Part shown: positions 33,578-41,089 of the stretch, in pieces
How positions within the stretch are numbered: the first letter of the stretch is position 1
How the letters are laid out: each line of letters begins with the position of its first letter
NCBI RefSeq assembly: GCF_024349685.1
Contig: NZ_AP025944.1
Coordinates: 5,783,001-5,847,000, forward strand
DNA length: 64,000 nt
Origin: Pseudomonas sp. LRP2-20
GTDB taxonomy: Bacteria > Pseudomonadota > Gammaproteobacteria > Pseudomonadales > Pseudomonadaceae
Direction: 5' to 3'
Made by a program: the position numbers and the translations under genes
The notes under the pieces: model-generated
The model's database searches: none
What the model was told of the DNA's origin: nothing
The model's input: only the letters and a program-made list of their open reading frames with translations

Positions 33578-34542
33578 CAAGCAGCCCCGCGCAGCTGCGC
33601 CAAGGCGATGCGCACGGCCTTGCGCACTTCTGGATCGCTGTCCGCCTCAGCCGCCTGCAACGCCGGCAAGGCACGGGCTTGCCCCAGTTCGCCGAGCGCC
33701 AGCGCGGCTTCCTTGCGCAGGTTGGCAATGCCATGGCCGAGCAAGTCGGCCAGGGCATCCAGCGCCTCGCCATGACGCAAGCGGCCCAATGAGCGGGCAG
33801 CGCGCAGGCGTACTTGCCAGAAGCCATCGCCCAGCGCCGCCACCAGTGCCGGCCCCGCCTGAGCATGGCCCACCTTGCCCAGCGTCGTCGCGGCTTCTTC
33901 GCGCACTTGCCAGGCGGCATCGCGCAGGGCGCCAACCAGCGCCGGCAACACAGCAAGATCACGCGCAAGCCCCAAGGCGCCAATCGCGGCACGGCGTACC
34001 TCGGTGTCGGGCTCGTGCTCGGCCAGTTTCGCCAAGGCAGGCAGCGCGGGCTCGTGCTTGAGCCAACCCAGAATACCCACGGCTTCGCGCCGCACCGCCG
34101 CGTCCTGGTCCTCCAGCGCCCGCAGCGCAGGCCCGGCGGCGTCGCCCAGGCGCAACTCACGCAGGGCACGCAAGGCACTGGCCCGGACAAAGGCATCGGC
34201 GTGGGTCGTCCACGGCAGAATCAACTGGCCGGCTTCCGGGCTCTTCAACTCGCTGAGGCTCTGCGCAGCCGCCAGGCGCACCGCCTCGGCACCATCCGCC
34301 AGTGCGGCGCACAAAGCCTGAACCACTTCCGGCTCCTCCCAGGCTTCCAGCAGGCGCGCGGCCTCGGCGCGCACGTCGTCGGCGCCATCGACCAACAGGG
34401 CATCGGTCAGCCACGGCAAGGCATCGAGGTCTTCCAGGTCGGCCAGTTCGATCAAGGCAATGCGCCGCACGCCGGCGTCATCGGCGCCGAGGCGTGGCAG
34501 CAGTTCAAGAATTTCGGGGTTGTCGGTGCTTCGTTCGGTCAT
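33577..34542 (-). CDS. HEAT-repeat protein
   Basis: This 321-residue protein is built almost wholly of about nine or ten HEAT-like helical repeats of about 31 residues (for example DVRAEAARLLEAWEEPEVVQ, AVRREAVGILGWLKHEPALP, QVREEAATTLGKVGHAQAGP). The pattern is that of PBS-lyase-type HEAT repeats. Such solenoids act as protein-binding scaffolds or, in phycobilin lyases, hold a chromophore. There is no signal peptide, so it is cytoplasmic. It overlaps both neighbours by four bases (ATPase stop, DUF971 start), so it is tightly coupled to the importer and oxidoreductase of this operon. Its role there is unknown. Confidence 0.88.
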   Translation of the reverse strand: MTERSTDNPEILELLPRLGADDAGVRRIALIELADLEDLDALPWLTDALLVDGADDVRAEAARLLEAWEEPEVVQALCAALADGAEAVRLAAAQSLSELKSPEAGQLILPWTTHADAFVRASALRALRELRLGDAAGPALRALEDQDAAVRREAVGILGWLKHEPALPALAKLAEHEPDTEVRRAAIGALGLARDLAVLPALVGALRDAAWQVREEAATTLGKVGHAQAGPALVAALGDGFWQVRLRAARSLGRLRHGEALDALADLLGHGIANLRKEAALALGELGQARALPALQAAEADSDPEVRKAVRIALAQLRGAA

Positions 34543-35387
34543 AGCGCGATCCTGAGCGGCGGATGGTCGGTGGCTGGCAGGCCAAGTGGCGTCAGGCGCG
34601 GCAGTTCGCGGCCTTCTTCATGGCGCAGCAAGGCCAGGCAATGGCGTTTGAGGTGGGTGAATTCAGGGCTGGTCAGCAGGCTGGCGCGGCGCGGGCGGGC
34701 AAAGTCCAGGCGCAGGTCCTCGATGAAGCGACCGGGGCGCGGGCTCATCACCAGAATGCGGTCAGCCAGGAACAAGGCTTCATCAATATCGTGGGTGACG
34801 AACACCACGGTGGTGCGGATGCGCGCCCAGATATCCAGCAGCAATTCCTGCATGCGCGAACGGGTTTGCGCATCCAAAGCGCCGAAAGGCTCGTCCATCA
34901 GCAGCAGGCGCGGGCGGTTGATCAGCACCCGGGCGATTTCGGCACGCTGCTGCATGCCGCCGGACAACTGGCTGGGCCAGCGCTCGGCGAAGTCGGCCAG
35001 GCCCACCAGCTGGAGCATTTCGCCGGCCTGCTGGCGGCGTTCGGCCTTGCCCAGGCCTTGCATCTTCAGGCCGAAGCCGACGTTGTCGAGCACGCTGCGC
35101 CACGGCAGCAAGGTGTGGTGCTGGAACACCATGCCACGCTGCGGCGACGGCCCGGTGATAGCCTGGCCGTCCACGCTCAACTGGCCGCTGCTGGGCACAA
35201 GGTGCCCGGCCAGGGCACCGAGCAAGGTCGACTTGCCGCAACCCGATGGCCCAAGGATGCAGACGAACTCCCCCGGCGCCACGGCAAAGTCCAGGCGCTG
35301 CACCGCCTCGAAGGCTTCTCGGCCCTGCCCCAGCCGAATCGACAGGCCATGCCCATCGATCCGCCCGGCCTGTTGATAACTGTTCAT
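34539..35387 (-). CDS. SsuB/TauB-type ABC transporter ATP-binding protein
   Basis: This 282-residue ABC ATPase has Walker A GPSGCGKST, Q-loop MVFQHHTLLPWRS, signature LSGGMQQRAEIARVL, Walker B LLLMDEPFGALDAQT and H-loop VFVTHDIDEALFLADR. The HHTLLPW and GALDAQTR wording places it with nitrate/sulfonate/taurine importers. The start at 35387 reads MNSYQQAGRIDGHGLS. A longer frame would run into the permease gene. It overlaps the permease by one base and the HEAT gene by four. Together with 35387-37591 it makes a complete importer whose substrate is unknown. Confidence 0.87.
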   Translation of the reverse strand: MNSYQQAGRIDGHGLSIRLGQGREAFEAVQRLDFAVAPGEFVCILGPSGCGKSTLLGALAGHLVPSSGQLSVDGQAITGPSPQRGMVFQHHTLLPWRSVLDNVGFGLKMQGLGKAERRQQAGEMLQLVGLADFAERWPSQLSGGMQQRAEIARVLINRPRLLLMDEPFGALDAQTRSRMQELLLDIWARIRTTVVFVTHDIDEALFLADRILVMSPRPGRFIEDLRLDFARPRRASLLTSPEFTHLKRHCLALLRHEEGRELPRLTPLGLPATDHPPLRIAL

Positions 35388-36169
35388 CAGCTGGCCCTCC
35401 GCGTGCGGTACCAGGGCGTGGCGAATGCGCCGAGGCGCTTGACCAGGGCGCTGCTGCCCATGCCCAGCATGCCAATCAACAGCATGCCGACAACGATGTC
35501 CGGGTAGTTCTGCAAGGTGTATGACTCCCAGGTGTAGTAACCGATGCCGAACTGCCCGGCGATCATCTCGGCAGTGACCAGGCAGAACCACGAGGTGCCC
35601 ATGCCGATGGCAAGGCCCGTGACGATGCTCGGCAACGCGCCAGGCAGTACCACTTCACGCAGGATCGACCAGCGCCCGGCACCGAGGCTGCGCGCCGAGG
35701 CGACCAGGCGCGGGTCGACAGCCTCCGCGCCATGGACGGTGTTGAGCAGGATCGGGAACAGCGCACCGGTGAAGGTGATGAACACCATCGACAGCTCCGA
35801 CGACGGGAACATCAGGATCGCCAGCGGGATCCACGCCACCGCCGGTATCGGCCGCAGCACTTCGAGTGGCGGCAGCAAGGTGTCCTCGGCCCATTTCGAG
35901 CGGCCGATCAACAAGCCCAGGGCCACCCCCAGCAGTGCCGCAGCGGCATATCCGGCAAACACCCGTGACAGGCTGCTGCCCAGGTGAGCCAGCAGGGCGC
36001 TGGAGGTCAGCAACTGCCAGGCTGCCGCCAGCACCGCCTGCGGCGTGGGGACATAGGTGAAGGTCAGCAGGCCAAGGTCCAGCTTGACGCTGGCCGCTAC
36101 TTGCCAGAACAGCAGGCAGGCCAGCAGCGAAGCCAGGCGCACGGGCCAGCGCTTGAGGTGGCGAGTCAT
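35387..36169 (-). CDS. SsuC/TauC-type ABC transporter permease
   Basis: This 260-residue permease has about six membrane helices and the EAA-type loop ASARSLGAGRWSILREVVLP (around 160-180). The family motif LEVLRPIPAVAWIPLAILMF matches sulfonate/nitrate/taurine permeases. The end of its frame abuts the ATPase start, and it begins 15 bases after the binding-protein stop. Unlike AtsB it is a single-domain permease that should dimerise. Confidence 0.88.
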   Translation of the reverse strand: MTRHLKRWPVRLASLLACLLFWQVAASVKLDLGLLTFTYVPTPQAVLAAAWQLLTSSALLAHLGSSLSRVFAGYAAAALLGVALGLLIGRSKWAEDTLLPPLEVLRPIPAVAWIPLAILMFPSSELSMVFITFTGALFPILLNTVHGAEAVDPRLVASARSLGAGRWSILREVVLPGALPSIVTGLAIGMGTSWFCLVTAEMIAGQFGIGYYTWESYTLQNYPDIVVGMLLIGMLGMGSSALVKRLGAFATPWYRTRRAS

Positions 36170-36184
36170 CTCGGTGCCTCCCGG

Positions 36185-37591
36185 TCAGCGCTGGGCGACC
36201 AGCTTCTGGTTGGCACTGACGAAGTCCAGCGCTTCACCACCATGGGCCTTGGCGTACTGCTCGGCCTGGTCCTTGAGCAGGAATGCAGCCAGCTCGCCGT
36301 GGGCATTGCGCACGAACCAGGCCTGGTTGGCCAGCAGCTTGATGCCGCTGTCGGCAGCCTGGGCGTAGATCGCGCGGATGTCCTTGCCTTCCTGCTCCAA
36401 CTGGGCCAGCGCGCCAAGGGCGGCTTCCGGCGAGGCGTAGTGGCGTACCTTGTCTTCACCGCGCACCCAGATCTGCGCCAGGCGGCTGAAGTCGGTGATC
36501 GGCTTGCCGGTGAGCGCATCGTTGGCCTTGAGCGGCAGCGGGCCGTAGTTCTTCAGCGCCTTGTCGTAATCCAAGCCGGCCTGCTTGAAGGCTGCGCGGA
36601 TGTACTGGTCGTCGATGAACTGGTCGGTGTCGAGGCCGCGGTCGGTCTTCTTCAGCAGCTTGAGCGTGTCGATGGAGGTCGTTACCGCCTGGCGGTATTC
36701 AGGCTTCCAGGTCAGGTCGCGGGTCTGCAGACCGAGCGGGCCGTGGAACAGGTAGTTGACCTCGGCCTCGATGCCGGTGACCTTCTCCATCAGTTCGCTG
36801 TATTTTTCCGGTTCTGCAGCGATCAGGCGGTCAGCTTCGAGGCTGGCGCGCAGATAAGCGGTGACCACTTCCGGGTACTTCTTCGCATAGTCGGCGTCCA
36901 CCAGCGCGCCATGGAACGTCGGCGCGTTGGCCTGGGCACCGTCGTAGATCTTGCGGGCAAAGCCGCGGTTGGGGAACAGCTCGGCGAACGGCACGAAGTC
37001 GGCGTGGGCCTCGATGCGGTTGCTGCGCAGGGCGGAACCGGCAATCTCCGGCGCCTGGGCGATGATTCGCACGTCCTTCTGCGGGTCCCAGCCCTGGGCC
37101 GCGACGGCGCGCAGCAGCATACCGTGGGCGGTGGAGGCGAACGGCACGGAGATGGTCTTGCCCTTGAGTTCAGCCAGCGACTGCACCTTCGACGCTGCCG
37201 GTACGACAATACCGTTGCCGCTGCCGTGCACACTGCCCGACAGCACGCTGATGAACAGGCTGCGCTTGCCGGCATCCAGGTGCGCGACACCGTTGAACGA
37301 GCCGGGGAAATCGGCCATGGCGCCGAAGTCGAGCTTGCCAGCGACCATCTCGTTGGTCAGCGGCGCGCCGCTGGTGAAGTTCTTCCACTCAATCTGGTAC
37401 TGGGCATCCTTGTACTTGCCATCGTGCGGCAGGTACTTGTCGAGCAGGCCCAGTTCACGGATCAGCAGGCCGCCAGTAGCGCAGTTGATGGTGGTGTCCT
37501 GGGTGCCGATGGCGATGCGGATGGTTTCGGCACTGGCGTTCAGGCCGGTGAGCGCCAGCGCGAGGCCGGCCACGGTTGCTACAAGGCGCAT
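36185..37591 (-). CDS. SsuA/NrtA-type substrate-binding protein
   Basis: This 468-residue periplasmic protein has signal peptide VAGLALALTGLNASAE. It is larger than SsuA or TauA (about 320-350) and closer in size to NrtA/CmpA-like binding proteins. Markers are IAIGTQDTTINCATGGLLIR, TSGAPLTNEMVAGKLDFGAM and VSVPFASTAHG-like ISVPFASTAHGMLLRAV. The C-terminal extension of about 120 residues contains FSRLAQIWVRGEDKVRHYAS. The start at 37591 gives an intact signal peptide. It follows the ferredoxin gene by 123 bases. Confidence 0.85.
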   Translation of the reverse strand: MRLVATVAGLALALTGLNASAETIRIAIGTQDTTINCATGGLLIRELGLLDKYLPHDGKYKDAQYQIEWKNFTSGAPLTNEMVAGKLDFGAMADFPGSFNGVAHLDAGKRSLFISVLSGSVHGSGNGIVVPAASKVQSLAELKGKTISVPFASTAHGMLLRAVAAQGWDPQKDVRIIAQAPEIAGSALRSNRIEAHADFVPFAELFPNRGFARKIYDGAQANAPTFHGALVDADYAKKYPEVVTAYLRASLEADRLIAAEPEKYSELMEKVTGIEAEVNYLFHGPLGLQTRDLTWKPEYRQAVTTSIDTLKLLKKTDRGLDTDQFIDDQYIRAAFKQAGLDYDKALKNYGPLPLKANDALTGKPITDFSRLAQIWVRGEDKVRHYASPEAALGALAQLEQEGKDIRAIYAQAADSGIKLLANQAWFVRNAHGELAAFLLKDQAEQYAKAHGGEALDFVSANQKLVAQR

Positions 37592-37714
37592 GGGTGTTTC
37601 CCCTCGAATCGTTTTGAGTTGTGTAATCGTCTCCGCCACCGGGCTTGGGTGGTGGGAAACGAGGGGGGCATTACAGGAGGCGCGTCCGGTGGCTCGCCGG
37701 ATGGCGGGGATCAA

Positions 37715-37960
37715 TCAGCGCAGCAGGTACGGGATATCGACCTTGACCGCGCCGGTGGGGCAGTCTTTCTCGCAGGGCATGCAGTACCAGCACTCGTCGA
37801 AGGCCATGTAAGCCTTTTGCGTGGCCGGGTTGATCGCCAGCAGGTCCATGGGGCAGACCTCGACACAGACGGTGCAGCCTTTTTCGGCGATGCACTTGTC
37901 TTCGTCGATGGTCACCGGGGCGCTGCTGCGAAAGAAGATTTCCTGGGGCTGGTAGGCCAT
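37715..37960 (-). CDS. AprB-like ferredoxin with two [4Fe-4S] clusters
   Basis: This 81-residue ferredoxin has eight cluster cysteines in two groups: CIAEKGCTVCVEVCP (about 23-37) and CWYCMPCEKDCP (about 57-68). The extra spacing between the first two Cys (CIAEKGC) is that of the adenylylsulfate reductase beta subunit. AprB proper is longer (about 140-150 residues), so this is a short relative. With the AprA-like flavoprotein encoded just upstream (38120-39844), it likely forms a two-subunit flavin/Fe-S oxidoreductase in the cytoplasm. Confidence 0.9.
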   Translation of the reverse strand: MAYQPQEIFFRSSAPVTIDEDKCIAEKGCTVCVEVCPMDLLAINPATQKAYMAFDECWYCMPCEKDCPTGAVKVDIPYLLR

Positions 37961-38019
37961 TTCACGGGGTCCTTGGGGCCTTCATGGGCACCTTTTCATC
38001 TAGAGGCTTGCACATTTCC

Positions 38020-38107
38020 CTGTGGGAGCGGGTTTACCCACGAAGAATCCAACACGGTCGATGGCACCGGCTTCGCCGGTGTTCGCGGGTGAACCCGCTC
38101 CCGCAAG
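38020..38107. repeat. REP palindrome pair within the oxidoreductase operon
   Basis: CCTGTGGGAGCGGGTTTACCC and the complementary GGGTGAACCCGCTCCCGCAAGG enclose a small CACCGGCTTCGCCGGTG hairpin. The pair lies in the 159-base gap between the flavoprotein and ferredoxin genes, the widest gap in the operon. Confidence 0.8.
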
Positions 38108-38119
38108 GTTAGGTGTCGC

Positions 38120-39844
38120 TCAGGCGGCATTGGCTTTGACTCGCAACCGGTCATAGGCAGTCTGCTCTTCGGCATCCAACGCGATCAGGTACGGCTCGAC
38201 GGCTTTCTTGAAACTGGTCATTTCACCGTTTTCGCCTTTTTTCAGATGGCAGTGGCAGAACCACTCGCCATCGTTGCGCTCGGGGAAGTCGACCCGGTGG
38301 TGGTACAGGCCCCAGCGGCTCTCCTCACGGAACAACGAGGCCCGCGCCGCCATTTCGGCACAGTCGCGGATCACCGAGACCTCCATGGCCCGCATCAGCT
38401 CATGCGGGTTGCTGGCCTTCATCTGCTCGAGATCACGCTCGATCTCGGCAAAGCGCGCCAGGCCGATTTCCATTTTCCTGGTCACCTTCGGCGGCTGCAG
38501 GTAATCGTTCACCATGCGTCGCAGCTTGTATTCCACCTGCGCCGGCGGCAGACCATGCTCACGCTGCAACGGCGCGAACACCCGCGCGCGTTCGCGCTCG
38601 ACCTGCCCGGCATCGACCTCGGCCAGTTCCCGCCCGGCCACGTACTGTGCGGCATTCACACCGGCAAACCAGCCGTAGGTGAACGCGCCAAGCATGTAGT
38701 TGTGCGGTACCGCCGCCATGTCGCCTGCGGCGTACAGGCCTTTGACGCTGGTCTCGGCCTTCTCGTTGACCCACACCCCCGAGGCCGAATGCCCCGAGCA
38801 GAAGCCGATCTCGGAAATATGCATCTCGACCATGTGCTGGCGGTAGTCGGTGCCACGCCCGGCATGGAACTGGCCACGGCTGGGGCGCTCGTTGCTGTGC
38901 AGGATCTCTTCGATGTTCTGGATGGTTTCCTCGGCCAGGTGGTCGAGCTTGAGGAACACCGGGCCGTTGCCGCCTTCGAGCTCCTGGTGGAACTCCCACA
39001 TCATCTGCCCGCTCCAGTAGTCGCACTCGATGAAGCGCTCGCCCTTGCTATTGGCGGTGTAGCCGCCCAGCGGGCCGGTGACGTAGGCACAAGCCGGGCC
39101 GTTGTAGTCCTTGATCAGCGGGTTGATCTGGAAGCACTCGAGGTTGGCCAGCTCGGCACCGGCATGGTAGGCCATGGCATAGCCGTCACCGGCATTGGTG
39201 GGGTTCTCGTAGGTGCCCATCAGGTAACCCGACGACGGCAGGCCCAGGCGGCCGGCGGCGCCGCAGGCGAGGATCACCGCCTTGGCCCGGACCACGCGGA
39301 ACTCGCCGGTGCGGCAGTCGAAGCCCAGCACACCTGCAGCGGCGCCCTCGGCATCGAGCAGCACACGGGTGCAGACCATGCGGTTGCTGATCTCGACCCG
39401 GGCGCGCTTGAGCTGGCGGTAGAGCACCTTCTTGATGTCATGCCCCTCGGGCATGGGCAACACATAGGCGCCCATGTGATGGACCTTCTTCACCGCGTAG
39501 TCGCCGGTCTCGTCCTTCTCGAACTTCACCCCCCAGCGGTCGAGCTGCTCGATGGTTTCGAAACTGTGGGTGGCGTAGGCATGCACGGCGGCCTGGTTGA
39601 CGATGCCGTCGTTGGCCACGGTGATTTCCTTGGTGTACTGCTCGGGCGTGGCATGGCCGGGGATGATGGCGTTGTTCAGGCCGTCCATGCCCATGCTGAT
39701 GGCGCCGCTGCGCTTGACGTTGGCCTTGTCCAGCAGCAGCACGCGCAACTGCTTGTCGTGCTCCTTGGCCTTGATCGCCGCCATTGGCCCGGCAGTGCCG
39801 CCGCCGATGACGATGATGTCGTAATCCTGGGTCTCGATGCTCAT
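38120..39844 (-). CDS. AprA-like FAD-dependent oxidoreductase
   Basis: This 574-residue flavoprotein belongs to the adenylylsulfate reductase alpha/fumarate reductase superfamily. The FAD Rossmann motif is YDIIVIGGGTAGPMAAIKA (8-26). Other landmarks are KRSGAISMGMDGLNNAI, VILACGAAGRLGLPSSG, GRGTDYRQHMVEMHISEIG and LYAAGDMAAVPHNYMLGAF near residue 370. It probably uses the co-encoded two-cluster ferredoxin for electrons. It overlaps the GntR gene by four bases. Pseudomonads do not respire sulfate, so a role in organosulfur or another oxidised substrate is more likely than APS reduction. The substrate is unknown. Confidence 0.87.
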   Translation of the reverse strand: MSIETQDYDIIVIGGGTAGPMAAIKAKEHDKQLRVLLLDKANVKRSGAISMGMDGLNNAIIPGHATPEQYTKEITVANDGIVNQAAVHAYATHSFETIEQLDRWGVKFEKDETGDYAVKKVHHMGAYVLPMPEGHDIKKVLYRQLKRARVEISNRMVCTRVLLDAEGAAAGVLGFDCRTGEFRVVRAKAVILACGAAGRLGLPSSGYLMGTYENPTNAGDGYAMAYHAGAELANLECFQINPLIKDYNGPACAYVTGPLGGYTANSKGERFIECDYWSGQMMWEFHQELEGGNGPVFLKLDHLAEETIQNIEEILHSNERPSRGQFHAGRGTDYRQHMVEMHISEIGFCSGHSASGVWVNEKAETSVKGLYAAGDMAAVPHNYMLGAFTYGWFAGVNAAQYVAGRELAEVDAGQVERERARVFAPLQREHGLPPAQVEYKLRRMVNDYLQPPKVTRKMEIGLARFAEIERDLEQMKASNPHELMRAMEVSVIRDCAEMAARASLFREESRWGLYHHRVDFPERNDGEWFCHCHLKKGENGEMTSFKKAVEPYLIALDAEEQTAYDRLRVKANAA

Positions 39845-40590
39845 GCCTTGCTCCCCTTCTGGCGGTCGATGCGCAGGCGGTACTGGAAGGCATCGCCGCG
39901 GTAATACAGGTGTTCGAAGTCCAGCGGCGTGCCGTCGGCGGCATGGGTCAGGCGTTCGATGCGCATGATCGGCGCACCCTCCTCCACCTCCAGCGCCTGG
40001 GTCAGGTCGCTGTCGGCCAGCACCGCGTCGATGGCCAGGTCGGCGTGGCCGAGGGCGATGCCGCAGTCGTTTTCCAGCAGCAGGAAGATGTCGCGAGTGA
40101 CCAGGTCGGCCTTCTCCAGCTTTTCGCCGACGGTCTTGGGCAGCCAGGTCAGTTCCAGCGATACCGGCTCGCGATTGATCAGCCTTACCCGGCGGATCTC
40201 GGTGACCGGGCTGCCCTCCTCGACCTGCAGGCGCGCGGCCACCAGAGCACTGGCCGGCACATGGCGGAAGCTGCGCAGGCGGTTGATCACCTCGTAGCCC
40301 ATCTGCGTCATCGACTCACCCAGGCCCTGCAGGGTGCTGACGTTCTGGAACGCCTTGGGCTTGGCGACGAAGGTGCCTTTGCCGTGGATCTTGAAAATCA
40401 GCCCTTCTTTCTGCAGATCGCCGAGCGCCTGGCGCACGGTGATACGGCTGACATCGAAAGCCTTGCCCAGCTCGCTTTCCGAGGGCATGCGGCTATGCGG
40501 TGGGTACGTACCGTCGAGGATGCGCTCGCGCAGCAATTCCTTGAGCTGGGTGTAAAGCGGTACCGGGGACAGGGGGAGCAGTTCGGCCAT
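39841..40590 (-). CDS. GntR-family (HutC/UTRA) transcriptional regulator
   Basis: This 249-residue regulator has an N-terminal winged helix (PLYTQLKELLRERILDGTYP, then MPSESELGKAFDVSRITVRQAL) and a C-terminal UTRA ligand-binding domain (about 95-245, with EIRRVRLINREPVSLE and PIMRIERLTHAADGTPLDFE). Start 40590 has GAAGAGA upstream. It is the first gene of the eight-gene operon and overlaps the AprA-like gene by four bases, so it likely controls the operon and itself. A perfect 16-bp palindrome upstream fits GntR/HutC operators. The effector is probably the imported substrate or a metabolite of it. Confidence 0.9.
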   Translation of the reverse strand: MAELLPLSPVPLYTQLKELLRERILDGTYPPHSRMPSESELGKAFDVSRITVRQALGDLQKEGLIFKIHGKGTFVAKPKAFQNVSTLQGLGESMTQMGYEVINRLRSFRHVPASALVAARLQVEEGSPVTEIRRVRLINREPVSLELTWLPKTVGEKLEKADLVTRDIFLLLENDCGIALGHADLAIDAVLADSDLTQALEVEEGAPIMRIERLTHAADGTPLDFEHLYYRGDAFQYRLRIDRQKGSKA

Positions 40591-40611
40591 GGGTCTCTTC
40601 GCTGATCGATG

Positions 40612-40642
40612 ACTTGTTATAACAAGTTGTGACCAGATCATA
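40612..40642 (-). promoter_or_regulatory. Operon promoter with palindromic GntR/HutC operator
   Basis: The perfect palindrome ACTTGTTATAACAAGT lies at 40612-40627, 22 bases before the regulator's ATG. On the minus strand a TATGAT -10 box lies at 40637-40642, so the palindrome would cover the first transcribed bases, a repressor position. The core resembles GntR/HutC half-sites (TTGT...ACAA). Confidence 0.65.
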
Positions 40643-40815
40643 GAGGGCATAAGAAGAGGTAAGGAAATACTGATATCGCATATGGATAGACGGATTTGGG
40701 TTGGCCTGTACAGGCCCTTCGAGGCTGACGCCGCTCCGGCAGACCGCGCAGAAGCTGTGGGAGAGGCTTCAGCCACGAACGGTCAACCGAGAAAAACAGC
40801 CTTAGATCAAGGCGA

Positions 40816-40844
40816 TGGACGCCGCCGAATCAGATGGGTATCAT
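40816..40844 (+). promoter_or_regulatory. Promoter of tRNA-Arg
   Basis: TGGACG (40816-40821), a 17-bp spacer and TATCAT (40839-40844) form a reasonable sigma-70 promoter ending 11 bases before the tRNA 5' end. Confidence 0.55.
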
Positions 40845-40855
40845 GCGTGCGCGTT

Positions 40856-40932
40856 GCACTCGTAGCTCAGCTGGATAGAGTACTGCCCTCCGAAGGCAGG
40901 GGTCGTGGGTTCGAATCCCGCCGAGTGCGCCA
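40856..40932 (+). tRNA. tRNA-Arg (anticodon CCG)
   Basis: The 77-nt gene folds as a standard cloverleaf. The acceptor stem GCACTCG pairs with CGAGTGC, with encoded discriminator G and CCA end. The D-loop AGCTCAGCTGGATAGAG, anticodon stem CTGCC/GGCAG around CTCCGAA (anticodon CCG) and the T-arm GTGGGTTCGAATCCCGC are all present. It reads CGG arginine codons. Confidence 0.97.
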
Positions 40933-40940
40933 TATCAGAA

Positions 40941-40968
40941 AGCCCTGGGATCACTCCCGGGGCTTTTT
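40941..40968 (+). terminator. Rho-independent terminator of tRNA-Arg
   Basis: A 10-bp stem AGCCCTGGGA/TCCCGGGGCT with TCAC loop is followed by TTTTT, nine bases after the tRNA. Confidence 0.88.
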
Positions 40969-41089
40969 CATTTGTGCGACATGTCGCGTTTCTGGCACTC
41001 CCGTGCCATGGGTCATTGATGTTAGCGTGGGCCCCTTCCCGTATCCGACGGGCACCCAACAACAATGATTCGCGAAGGAATGCGCGCGC

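Noticed and set aside
38120..39844. True dissimilatory adenylylsulfate reductase (AprA)
   Set aside because: No sat, dsr or qmo genes are near, pseudomonads do not respire sulfate, and the co-encoded ferredoxin is short. Only family resemblance is claimed.
40682..41068. 128-codon frame across the tRNA-Arg region
   Set aside because: It runs through the tRNA gene, its promoter and its terminator, and has no protein features.
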